DNA of 40,314 nucleotides. It comes from Chara braunii (Eukaryota; Streptophyta; Charophyceae; Charales; Characeae). Positions 20,336 to 29,478 of this stretch are shown piece after piece. Location of the stretch: NCBI GenBank assembly GCA_003427395.1, contig BFEA01000003.1, positions 8,747,618 through 8,787,931 of the forward strand. Direction: 5' to 3'. The position numbers were made by a program, and so were the translations under genes. The notes beneath the pieces are model-generated. The model was not told where the DNA came from, made no database searches, and saw nothing but the letters and a program-made list of their open reading frames with translations. Each line of letters opens with the position of its first letter. Position 1 is the stretch's first letter.

Positions 20336-21094
20336 TTAGAACAACTGAAAATCCTGAACATCTACGCACCCAACAATGAATCTGAACGCCTAACATTCTT
20401 CGACAACATAAAACCTCTCATCCCCAACCCCCAACCAGTAATTATTGCAGGAGACTGGAACACAACACTAGACCCCAATCTGGACCGAGTCTCCAGAACG
20501 CTACTCATGGGACCAATGCGAGCAGCAACCCAGATAAGAAACCTAATGACAAAGTCCAAACTCATCGACCCCTTCACATCACTCCATCCGATAACAAAAG
20601 CCTCCTCCCTAGTCAAGAAGAACCAGCCCAACCGGATGTCGATGTCCAGGATCGATTACTTTTTGATATCGGAGCACCTCCAAGACGCAGCCAAGGAAGC
20701 TGAAATCCTTCCATCAGCCGCTTTCAAGGGGCTGGATCACAAACCCACTCAACTCCTCATCAACTTCAACTCACAGGTGAAGAAAGGGCGGGGTTGTTTC
20801 AGACTTAACAACTCTCTCCTCTCGATTGAACGGCTGACCAAGGCAGTCAAGTGGAACTGGTTCTTTTTGAGGCAACAGGAGTCGAGAAGGACTAATAGAC
20901 ATCAATGGTTCATTGACAGCTACGCAGACCTGACCCAAACTATCCGCAGAATCGCGAAGCATAGCGGGGGAACGGAAAAGAAGAAGGGACGAACTCCAAA
21001 TAGCCAGCACAATCTCGGAAGCCAACCTCGCCACGGATCCCTCCAGCGAGCTCTACAAGGAGTTACTCACCTCAACCAAAGAAAAAATGAATGA
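20336..21094 (+). pseudogene. LINE C endonuclease domain (partial)
   Basis: An APE-like endonuclease of the EEP superfamily would nick the target for reverse transcription. Visible motifs are NIYAPNNESERLTFFDNI, VIIAGDWNTTLDP (with the Asp and Asn of G-D-F/W-N), SRIDYFLIS and GLDHKPTQLLI (the D-H pair near the domain end). The N-terminal half, including the first catalytic Asn/Glu motifs, is missing. The open frame extends upstream to 20093 only because it fuses in frame to LINE E zf-RVT sequence, so the ATG near 20093 is not the native start. Confidence 0.82.
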
Positions 21095-21139
21095 ATGGAG
21101 ACGATGGGAACTAAGAGGACTTCAACTATGAGCCCTGAT

Positions 21140-22240
21140 GACAGACTACACACTTAATGAATCCATGACTAATTCTTTTTCTCAAAAATCAAAGTCAATG
21201 CCAGGAACGATATGGTCGAAGGGCTAAAAGACCCAGCACATCAAAGTAGGGTCAAATCAGCCGGTTCAAAAAGGGTCGGGATAGCAAGAGCCTTCTACGC
21301 AGACCTGTACGAGTCGAAAACACCCTCACCCACGTCCACAACAAATTTAGAAGCACGCCATCTCTCCGGACCAAGCGGAAGATCTGGACAACCAATCACC
21401 CTGTCTGAACTACAAGTAGCCCTGACCCAAATGGGAAATGACAAAGCACCAGGCATTGACGGCCTCTCTAAAGAGTTTTGGGTTCACTTTTGGCCAACAC
21501 TTAGGGAAGACCTTCTTGAAGTTTTCAAAGACAGCAGACTCAAGGGAGGCCTAGGCCAAGAACTGAGCACCAGCGTGGTATCGCTGCTACATAAGAAGGG
21601 AGACAAAGAAGACCTGAAAAACAATAGACCTATAACACTACTCACAACCCCCTACAAAATCCTCGCAAAAGCACTGGCGAACAGGATCATAGAACTGACC
21701 GATAAATGCTTCCATTTTTATTTAGCAAGTTTCATCCCTGGCGGTACTTACTAGACAACATGATGACACTGAACGAGGCAGCAAGGAAGATCACAGAAAA
21801 CGAATGAAAGCAGCGATCCTGTTTTTTAACTTTGAAAAAGCTTACGATCAGGTCAACTGGGACTTCCTCCATGCGTGCATGGGGAAAATGGGGGTAGGCC
21901 CTCACTTCAGGGAGTGGGCCAGAGTCCTACACTCAGACGCAACCGGTAGAGTGCAGGTCAATAGAATCCTATCATATACCTACCCTATCTCAAGGTCCGT
22001 ACAACAAGGAGACCCCCGGGCACCCCCCACCTTCCTTTTCATTATGGAAGTCATAGCATCCTTCCTTCAAAAGGACCCATCCATAAGCGAAATTTCAACC
22101 CACTTCATGACTTCGCCCTACCCACTGCATTGATGTTTGCTGACGACCTACAGTCCTCATTCGCGCAAACAACTGCACCTTCCAAGCCCTTGTAAGAGCA
22201 ATGGAGGCCTTCCAACTAGCAGTGGAAATGAAGGTCAACT
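21140..22240 (+). pseudogene. LINE C reverse transcriptase
   Basis: Motifs in order: NDKAPGIDGLSKEFW (near 21440), NNRPITLLTTPYKILAKALA (21622), NFEKAYDQVNWDFL (21828), RSVQQGDPRAPPTFLFIMEV (near 21995) and MFADDLQ (22133). The catalytic Asp residues are kept, unlike in LINE A. Stops and frameshifts lie near 21128, 21754, 21800 and 22133. The following motif reads MKVN-stop-GKTEGWW, with TAG where Trp is found in LINE A, just at the poly(A) insertion. Confidence 0.85.
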
Positions 22241-22279
22241 AGGGAAAAAAAAAAAAAAAAAAAAAAAGGTCAACTAGGG
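22231..22279. mobile_element. Poly(A)-only retroposition footprint with target duplication
   Basis: GGTCAACTAGGG at 22233-22244 is followed by 23 A residues (22245-22267) and an exact second GGTCAACTAGGG (22268-22279). Removing one copy and the A tract gives the continuous LINE frame. A 12-14 bp direct repeat around a bare poly(A) is what a LINE-mediated insertion truncated down to its tail would leave. Confidence 0.85.
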
Positions 22280-22435
22280 CAAAACTGAAGGATGGTGGCT
22301 AGCAAAAGACCCCCCTCCCCAACCTGACGACACAGCTACGCCCATGTCTTGGTCCACCGACGAACAGGCACTCCGATATCTAGGCATCATGGTGAACAAG
22401 GATGGCATTGGCCAGGAATGGGTCAGAATATAATC

Positions 22436-23430
22436 GTATGTGTGTCGTTTTAACGGGGAACGGGGGGATTAAACTCCCATCGAATCCCATTGAAACTGAA
22501 AAAATCCCGTTGAATTCCCGTTAAACGCGAAAATCGGCCGCTGCAGCGCTTTTCGAAAAAACTAAAATGATGCACAGGGGGTCCGGAACACATGGCCCTA
22601 GGCAACTGCGCACTCAAAACCCCCTCCAAAAAAAAAAAAGAACACTCCCCCAACCCCTGAAGCACCTCTTATACCACCAAATGAGACCAACACCAACTGG
22701 CCTGTCACCTACCACTGACCAACCCCCCAGCACCAGTCCCCAAACCTACCTGGACGCCCTCTAAACCATCCGCGCCCATATCCCCCAAACCCCAAGGGCC
22801 CCAGTTATGTGTGTGCGCGTATGTGTGTATGTGTGTGCCTGTGTGAGAGTGTGTTTGTGCATGAATATGTATGCATGTGCATGTGTTTGTGGATGTGTGT
22901 GTTTGTAAGAGTGTGTGTGTGTGTATGTGTGCGTGCGTCTTGTGAGTCTGGGTGCATGTCTGTTTTACCTTCTTTTTTTTTTGTTTTATGTTTTCTTCTT
23001 TTTTTTTAATACATGAAGTTCAAAAAATAATTAAAAAAATATGTTGTTGTACATCTTTAAAAGATCTATAACCCTATACTAATATTTTTTTTCTGCTTTT
23101 TTTTATCCCTAAAAAAATCTCTGTGAAACCAAAAAAAAACACTCATTTCATCTTTTATTTTTTATTTTTTTATTGTGTTTATGTTTTTGATTTTTTTTTA
23201 ATATAGTAAAAGCTCAAAAAGTAAAAATAAAAATATGAGGTTGTAGACCTCAAAAAGATATACAACCCCATATTTTTTATTATTATTACTTTTTTTAGCC
23301 CACCAAAAAAATACTTGCGGGTCCCGATGAAACCCGTTGCTTCGGCTTTTAAACGCCAAATCAACGGAATTTAATGGTCGATGAATCATTCAACACGAAA
23401 CCCACGTTGAATCCAATTTCAGACACACAG
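22436..23430. mobile_element. About 995-bp insertion element in LINE C
   Basis: It separates the LINE frame ...GQEWVRI from its continuation at about 23440. It is bracketed by ATATAATC (22428-22435) and ATATCATC (23431-23438), an 8-bp repeat with one mismatch. The termini share TGTGTGTC (plus strand at about 22439, minus strand at about 23428), and CCCGTT/AACGG motifs occur inverted near both ends. The interior is non-coding: C/A-rich, then a GT microsatellite (22807-22950), then AT-rich DNA with T runs. The 8-bp duplication would fit a hAT or Mutator-like non-autonomous element. Confidence 0.6.
22807..22950. repeat. GT-rich microsatellite
   Basis: Imperfect TG repeats interspersed with TATG and GCATG. 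The Cys/Val-rich frame across it is an artefact. Confidence 0.9.
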
Positions 23431-23439
23431 ATATCATCA

Positions 23440-24440
23440 AGACAGTAACTTGCTTGGCCCCCTGCAAAAACGCACAGGCATTGTTGATCGGAAGAGCACT
23501 AATCATAAACACGCAATCTTTTCCACCTTATGGTGCATGGCATCCATCTGGTCCCCCCCGGACAACGACCTCAAGACCAGGGCAAGATGCTACCTCTGGA
23601 CCGGAGACCTCAACAGAACCACATGCATCAACAGGGTAGCCTGGAGTCACATCACCACGAAACCACAGGATGGTGACCTGGGCCTAATAGACCCCAAACA
23701 GGAGTCAATAGCACTGCAGATGAAATGGATTATCAAGATCCTGACCAGACAGTCCCTACCATGGACCAAGATGGCCCTGGCCACCATAAGAAACCTAGCA
23801 CCGATCAGGCTCCCCCTCTAACATGAGAGGCCATTTCTGGATAATGTCAAAAGACTGGACAATCAAAACAGGCAGACCCCACAGAAGAGCCCCTCCTCAG
23901 TCAGGCACCCCCCCCCCAACAGCACCCAACCCATTCTGGACTCCCACCTTGAAAGCCTGGCAACATATGATGACAAGCAAACAGGGAACACCAGAAAACA
24001 GAGAAGAGGCTTTGAGGCAACCCCTATTCGGCAACCTTTGGATCAAAGATCCAGATGGCACACCCTGGTCACTACGCACGAAGGATCGGAGATGGCTATC
24101 CTCGGTGGAGAAAGGAGTGTGGCAGGTAAAACACCTATGGGCAGAAGACTGGGGAGACTGGCTAACCGAACGAGAACTCCAATCCATATCAAAAGATTGC
24201 CACTCCCTCGCAGATAATCTAGCTCAAATTCAGCAGAGCATCCCAAAACAGTGCCTCCCCCTACTGAGAGGGGCCTTCTCATGGAAATCGGGAGACTGGG
24301 ATATACTCATATCCCAAACCAACCCAACAGAGCATACCGTTTCGTCTCCCGCACCGCTGCATCCAGCTACGTCTCCAAATTTTTCTCTTACCCTATCGCT
24401 AACCACAACCTCGAGGAGATGGTAATCCCTAACAAGGAAC
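23440..24440 (+). pseudogene. LINE C region after RT
   Basis: The frame resumes as FSTLWCMASIWSPPDNDLKT and INRVAWSHITTKPQDGDLGL, then IDPKQESIALQMKWI, parallel to the same region of LINE A (near 11560-11750). The next frame (23823-24425) gives PLFGNLWIKDPDGTPWS and LLRGAFSWKSGDWDILIS, also shared with LINE A (WKPEEWGVL). Two frame changes occur, near 23820 and 24310. No enzymatic domain is known for this part. Confidence 0.78.
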
Positions 24441-25110
24441 CTCAATGCAAGATGGTCGAATCATTCCTACTGAGAAAAGCGAGGGTCTCAAGGGCGAAAC
24501 CTTGGAAAATCTTCCAACCTGACCTCAACATTGCAGAGCTAGAATGCGATCCAAAGGAGTGGATCTGGAAGCAGGGTAAGTCCGGGAGAACAAGAACGAT
24601 ATTCGAATACGACGTAAAATTTGGGTACGACCTAGGATTGCAGACCACAGACCCGAACCCGAAACTAAAAGAAAGATGGAGAGAGACCCTGAACCTAGAG
24701 CCGACGGCCCCTTCTCCATCCCTTGGGAAAAATACTTGCCCATCAGACCAGTTAGAATCCGGAGCATGCAGTGGCTAATAGCCCAGGAAGCCCTTCCGGT
24801 CAACCAGTGGCTCCACAAGAGGAGAAAACACACAGACCCCGACAGCTCAGAACTATGCGTTCTGTGCAATGGCAACACGCCAGAAGGCATTACCCACTGG
24901 CTCTTAGACTGCACTGAAGCAGCCTGGATATGGAACAAAGTCCGAGACCTGTGGTCCCTCCTCTTCTTATCACCGCCCCCCGCCCCCACTCCCCAAAATA
25001 TCCTACTCCTATCTAATATTCCCAACTGTCTCAAAGGTGGCAAGGAGGTACTGGTTCCACCTACTCAGAAAATTGGCCCTGTGGGTCATCTGGAAAAGGA
25101 GATGCGCTAA
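24440..25110 (+). pseudogene. LINE C zf-RVT region
   Basis: MQWLIAQEALPVNQWLHKRR leads into LCVLCNGNTPEGITHWLLDC (24856-24915), giving C-x2-C, His and a final Cys. The last part is WVIWKRRCAKTIEG in a second frame (near 25085). The arrangement equals that of LINEs A and B. A frameshift near 25030 breaks it. Confidence 0.82.
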
Positions 25111-25462
25111 GACAATTGAAGGATCAGAAGTGGCAAGGGAAGAAATGTGGATCTTACTGCTGAGGATGGTGGGTGGAAACAGATTCGGTGCAAATGAAGG
25201 GGGGCGACGACAGCTACGAAAGGCAGAACAGAAAGGCTCGCACTCAGAAGATGGGTCTTCCTAAGAGACTGGCTACATCAGGGAAAGATCGCAACCGTGA
25301 CAGACAACAAAGAAATGGTCTGCTCCAACATCGACAACGAACACGTCTCCATGAAGGGCAAATTGGGACTACAATCTTAAGAAGATAGACGAATCTCCCC
25401 GTTTTCTTGCTTTACGCGACACGTTCGACAGACCTAGAAAGGTTCTGAGAGGAAAACTAGGG

Positions 25463-25671
25463 TAGGGCATGCTGACAGTCAATCCTCCTAATCAGGAGCA
25501 ATCAATCCTGGTCAGGGTTCCTTCGGCCAGACTGAAGGAAGCGTGAGGGTGTTCACCATGTTTTCCGATTTTTGACTTGCCAGTAGAAAGGAACCGGACT
25601 GACGCTCCCCAGCATTGAAATGGAGCCAGGAACATAAGGACCTGTTTTTGGAAGAAAGAAAAAAAAAAAAA
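25463..25671 (+). repeat. LINE 3' tail with poly(A), copy C
   Basis: Contains GCTGACAGTCAATCCTCC, CTTCGGCCAGACTGAAGGA, GACTTGCCAGTAGAAAGGA, ACCGGACTGACGCTCCCCAG and AATGGAGCCAGGAACATAAG, then GACCTGTTTTTGG and an A-rich end. It matches copy B (16223-16434) most closely. Confidence 0.85.
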
Positions 25672-26162
25672 GGAGATTACACCGCAGAGAGCCAAGGGAC
25701 GCAGACGAAGGTCACCGGGGAATGGCCACAGACGGACAAAAGGGACAGTGGCAAGGCGGGTGGTGACTGCAGAAAATGCTGGCAATGCCGGGCATTGTGA
25801 TCTATTAGATTTCGAAAAGTACTTGATACAAGAATAGGATAGCAAAAAAACACGAGTAGGGGAACCCGCGGTTGGATCGACTCCTTCCCAATATACATAC
25901 CCAGATTTGATTTAATGTCGATCTAATCAGACTAGTTACCAAAGGCGCGAAGCACAATTCCGAGTATCCCGGTACTATTGTAGAGCCAGGCAACAGCGAT
26001 CAATGTAGCCAGTGCTGAAGAAGGCAACCAGAAGGCTTGAGTACAGCCAGGATTACTACTGGCAAACAGTCAGCCCCATTGGGGCTAACAGGCTATTTGA
26101 AAATTAGCACAGTCTAAAGAGCTATACAGGCAGAGCGGATATTTGGGGACATTGTAGTATCT
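25672..26162. other. Unassigned sequence
   Basis: A short frame (about 25672-25800) contains CRKCWQC but too little to call a domain. The remainder, to the poly(A)-tailed repeat at 26163, shows no recognisable gene or repeat. Confidence 0.4.
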
Positions 26163-26286
26163 GAGACGCTGGACCCGGTTCGCAGCAGGTGTAGCTCCCC
26201 ACCAATATAGACCGGAGCAACCAGCATCAGGCCTACTAGAGGGGGATGCTCTTACCATCGCACCTAGTAGGGGTGAAGCTGGATCC

Positions 26287-26331
<45 letters not shown>
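26163..26331 (+). mobile_element. Short poly(A)-tailed repeat, copy 2
   Basis: Body GACGCTGGACCCGGTTCGCA, then CAGGTGTAGCTCCCCACCAA, GGAGC, and later CTCTTACCATCGCACC, followed by a 44-nt poly(A) (26288-26331). It is colinear with the inverted copy at 39174-39335, including the CTCTTACCA block, and partly with copy 1 at 18145. The long pure A tract suggests a relatively young insertion. Confidence 0.7.
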
Positions 26332-26332
<1 letters not shown>

Positions 26333-26979
26333 AGGAAAACAAAAACAGACCTACCTTTTGGATTGTGCACCAATTACACTGGCCGTGGTCTACGTCTTGC
26401 CCTGCAGAGTGTCACTCGCATCAGAAAACATGATAAGCGAAGTAAACCAGGATGGTTTTGCTTATTGATAAGGATATTGTTTGTCCTCTTAAGGAAACTT
26501 CATAGTTCTGATTTTGCTGTTTCCTGATGAATACAGGAATTCTTCACTTCCAGTCCATTGAGTTTCCATCAAGATCAGGCACTGAGGCTGTGGAATTTGC
26601 TATCCCTCACATAACTATGAACTAAAAGAGTGCACTTTGCGAAACAAACGACAAAAATAAAAAATTAAAAAACAAGACAAACATAAGGGGCACACTGAAA
26701 CCATTCATTTTTCTCATTCTCCTTTTAACTCCCCCTTCACCGTGCGTCTCACGTACAAGGCTCGCCACGTTGATGAAGTTGAGCGCGAGCTGTCCCCATC
26801 CCCGTGTACCATAACGGCCCACTTGTACGCTGTGAGAAAGAGGCAGAGTGAAGGGGGAGTGGATAAACACAGGGAGGAGAGATGGAGAGCAGACACACAA
26901 AGAACGATAAAGGGAAATCAAGAGAAAGTACGGAGTGTGGAGTGAAGATGAAGGCAAAAGAGGATAAATAAGAAAAGGC
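26332..26979. other. Non-coding region 3' of the Josephin-RING gene
   Basis: No gene recognised. It should contain the 3' untranslated region and terminator of the minus-strand gene that ends at 26980. I see no convincing AATAAA on that strand close to the stop. Confidence 0.45.
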
Positions 26980-28272
26980 TCAAGAATGAGTCTGTCCTTG
27001 ACGACAGACAGGACATACATTGTAACGATGAGGTGGATGAACACATGGAAGACCTAGCCGAGCATTCTCAGTGCAACAATTGCCACGACGGCTGGCATTG
27101 AGCATGCCCACCATACACCCCCAACAGATGGCATGTCGATTGCAGGCCAAAATGAAGGAGGAACGGTCACCACAAAAGACCATGCATTCAGTATAGCGCC
27201 CATGGCCGCAAAATGGACATATAGTGTCCAGATGCGGAGGGTGCCTGCAGTCAGGAACGGAGGGACAGTCCTCTGCACACATGGATGGAGAAACCATGTC
27301 ATTGTAGTGATTGTGGCAGAGACGATGGCGGCTACAGCCGAGTGTGACAGTGTTTGTGTCTGTGCAAAGGAGAAGGGCGCAGAGTGTTGGTACATTGTCT
27401 TGCTGCAGCACGGGGCCAGAGGAATGATCTTCGACATAAAAGAGATTGCGGACGGTTTGTTGTGGCAAGAAAACAGCATCATTTTGTAAGAAATCAGTGA
27501 CATCAGTCATGGCATGGACCATGGTGCCGTTGTCCCACAGCTCCCAGTGTTCAGAGGCATGTACAATGGCCATGTAATGGCCAGGCCCGTGCACAATGCA
27601 GGCAGAGCTGTGGGATGGAGGATTAAACCACTCACCTGCTCGAGCATTGCGTAGTTCAAGTTGACAGTCCCTCATTGCTACTTGTAGGACAGCAATGGTA
27701 AAGCCTCCTTTGCTGGTATAATTACAATCCTCTGGCTGTAGTTGGCGAAGATCAGCATCAAGCTGGAGGGCGATTGCAAGGAAGTCTGATGGTGTATAAA
27801 ACGGCCGGTGGAGAATGTGTAGACAGATATTAGTTGCCGTCAGACCGCAGAGATTGGCGAGGTTCTCAAGCTGGTTTGTTGGATGCTGGCCAACAATTTG
27901 CAGATCACCCAGATGGTGTTGCAGATCACCCAAACTGTGTTGGGTTGTTTGCTGGTCAGTCATTTCCAGATCACCCATGTGGTCTGCACGTGGCGGACCA
28001 CAAATTTGTGGTTCATGCGAACAATGCTGGTCTGACTCAGCCATTTGCAGATCCCCCATGTGGTCTACGCCTTGTGGTGTCAACTGCAATCCGGGCAGAT
28101 CATGTTCCAATCCCTCAACATTTAGGGCTGAATCCTGCGTAGGGACTGTCCCTGAAGTCGGGAGTGTACTCTGGGCAGGGACCACATCGTGTTGTACAGG
28201 TGTACGGTCTATAGTGCAGCATGCTCGGTGAATAATCACGGCTTTCCTGTGGACCTGGTTACACCCACCCAT
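26980..28272 (-). CDS. Josephin-like cysteine peptidase fused to two RING-like fingers
   Basis: Uninterrupted 430-codon frame. The first ATG is at 28272; the frame is open back to a stop at about 28303, so a spliced upstream exon is possible. Residues 70-125 hold four H/S-M/L-G-D-L-Q/E repeats. Residues 141-281 follow the Josephin pattern: LCGLTATNICLHIL (candidate nucleophile Cys142), FYTPSDFLAIALQLD, SKGGFTIAVLQVAM, GPGHYMAIVH (candidate His232), HWELWDNG (Asp247 or Asn248 as third residue) and QQTVRNLFYV. Residues 298-355 and 363-423 are two RING-like clusters: C298, C303, C313, H316, C319, H322, C352, C355; and C363, C367, C377, H380, C383, C386, C420, C423. Both end CPxC. Josephin proteases cleave ubiquitin and RINGs recruit E2 enzymes, so a ubiquitin-editing role is inferred. 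The first Cys pair has C-x4-C/C-x3-C spacing instead of C-x2-C. No membrane segment or signal peptide. It could also be transposon or viral cargo. Confidence 0.68.
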   Translation of the reverse strand: MGGCNQVHRKAVIIHRACCTIDRTPVQHDVVPAQSTLPTSGTVPTQDSALNVEGLEHDLPGLQLTPQGVDHMGDLQMAESDQHCSHEPQICGPPRADHMGDLEMTDQQTTQHSLGDLQHHLGDLQIVGQHPTNQLENLANLCGLTATNICLHILHRPFYTPSDFLAIALQLDADLRQLQPEDCNYTSKGGFTIAVLQVAMRDCQLELRNARAGEWFNPPSHSSACIVHGPGHYMAIVHASEHWELWDNGTMVHAMTDVTDFLQNDAVFLPQQTVRNLFYVEDHSSGPVLQQDNVPTLCALLLCTDTNTVTLGCSRHRLCHNHYNDMVSPSMCAEDCPSVPDCRHPPHLDTICPFCGHGRYTECMVFCGDRSSFILACNRHAICWGCMVGMLNASRRGNCCTENARLGLPCVHPPHRYNVCPVCRQGQTHS

Positions 28273-28302
28273 GCATCTATCCTGACCAGGTTTAATGTAC
28301 AC

Positions 28303-29053
28303 CTATTCTTTCCTCTGCATTTCACTGCTCATTGGTGAAGACGATGAACCAAGAACCAGAGGCCAAATAGAAGGAAGAAAGAGAAAAAGCAGGCCGTGCT
28401 GGAATTGCAAAATGACATACTGCTGGCAGGACCTGACACGGAGCAGGCTGTTTACAGCGAGATAGCCCTCCGAACTGCAGCGACAAGACTGAACAAAGCG
28501 GATGAGGTCGTAGTCGCAAGTTCAGAGCCGGCTCTGCTGTTACGACACGCGCCCACTTAGAATTGAACCAGTTCGCAGTTCGACACGCGCCCACTTAGAA
28601 TTGAACCAGTTCGAACTTCGAAGTAGAAAGGCTGCAAATAATTTGCTCCTGCGGGAGGAAAGGTTGTTGGAAATGAGAAAACCCAGGAGCAGGGGAAAGA
28701 AGAGAAGACGCTGAAACAGCCAGCCAAGAAGGGGAAGACAGTTCAGGGAAAGAGAGAAACAAAAAAGGCACAAAGAGATACAGGAACGACTAGAGAATGA
28801 TAGAGCACAGCTTGAACAGACATTGGCAACTGAGAAGAAAAGGAGGGAAGACCTCATGCAGAAAAGGAAGGAAGGAAAAGGAAGAAACGGAAAAGCAGAG
28901 TCTGGAAGAGCTGGTTAAATAGCATTAATGATTACTTGTGAAATTGTCCTCCCTCCTCTCCCTCCATTGCTTCTCAACCTTTGTCTAACTTCCGGTGACT
29001 CATTGCCCATTCTGGGACTACATTGATTAAAAAAATTATGGGCTTGTTCTGCA
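28303..29053. other. Decayed sequence, possible gag-like remnant
   Basis: A plus-strand frame near 28370-28560 gives a charged, helical sequence (RKRKKQAVLELQNDILLAGP and TAATRLNKADEVV), and 28620-28915 is Lys/Glu/Arg-rich. This resembles the charged N-terminal part of the gypsy Gag at 3114-3400 in composition only. No domain is identifiable. Confidence 0.3.
28541..28611. repeat. 38-bp tandem duplication
   Basis: CGACACGCGCCCACTTAGAA then TTGAACCAGTTCG occurs at about 28541 and again 38 bp later, identical over 33 bp. Confidence 0.95.
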
Positions 29054-29138
29054 TTGTGGGTGGTTCCATTTGAGTGCAATGAAGATACTTTTGCAGGATC
29101 AATCTGTGAAACTTTGTCGAAATTGATCGGCTCATCGA
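29054..29138 (+). repeat. Dispersed 83-bp module, copy 2
   Basis: TTGTGGGTGGTTCCATTTGA, then GTGCAATGAAGATACTTTTGCA, TGTGAAACTTTGTCGAAATTGATCGGCTCATCG. Homologous to 18622-18704 in the same orientation, with scattered substitutions. Confidence 0.7.
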
Positions 29139-29265
29139 GCAATCAACGAATTCAATCCCACCGGGCCATCATCAATTGCCTGCTTCTCAAACAAAGTACC
29201 GGAAGACATAATTCATTGCCTGCTAATATGCACTGAAGAAAGAGAAAGGGTTCTGAGACAGTGTG

Positions 29266-29403
29266 GAGAATCCTGAGCGCGGTATTGTTCAGGCCCCAAT
29301 CCACTATTTGACCACAGGCTGACCCTCCACAAGGGGAGACTCCTGAGCCAAGCTTTGTTCAGGACCCAATCCACTATTTGGCCACAGGATGACCCTCCAC
29401 AAG
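29266..29403. repeat. 70-bp tandem duplication
   Basis: Copies start at 29271 and 29341 with TCCTGAGC. They share TTGTTCAGG, CCCAATCCACTATTTG and CCACAGG, then TGACCCTCCACAAG. An A13 run ends this segment at 29466-29478. Confidence 0.92.
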
Positions 29404-29478
29404 TTCGCGGTTGCTCGCAACCGTCCATCAGTCCCACTGTAGCTGAGACTGAGAGGAGCTTCGGCAAAAAAAAAAAAA

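Larger units (their letters stand above)
20330..25671 (+). mobile_element. LINE C, 5'-truncated LINE with EN, RT and zf-RVT
   Basis: Begins inside the endonuclease domain and ends in a poly(A)-rich tail (25652-25671). It contains the C-terminal half of endonuclease, RT with intact FADD, the post-RT region, the zinc knuckle and a 3' untranslated tail of the family shared with LINEs A and B. It is interrupted by a poly(A)-only insertion (22245-22267) and a roughly 995-bp element (22436-23430). Frame changes and stops make it inactive. Confidence 0.82.

Noticed and set aside
26163-26290. tRNA-like A and B box motifs in the short poly(A)-tailed repeat
   Set aside because: A B-box-like GGTTCGCAG and an A-box-like sequence can be seen, but on opposite orientations relative to the poly(A). 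A polymerase III promoter is therefore not supported.
27133-28231. Plus-strand frames opposite the Josephin-RING gene (for example a Cys/Trp-rich 138-codon frame)
   Set aside because: The minus strand has the longer frame with ordered Cys/His ligands and peptidase motifs. The plus-strand frames have no domain.
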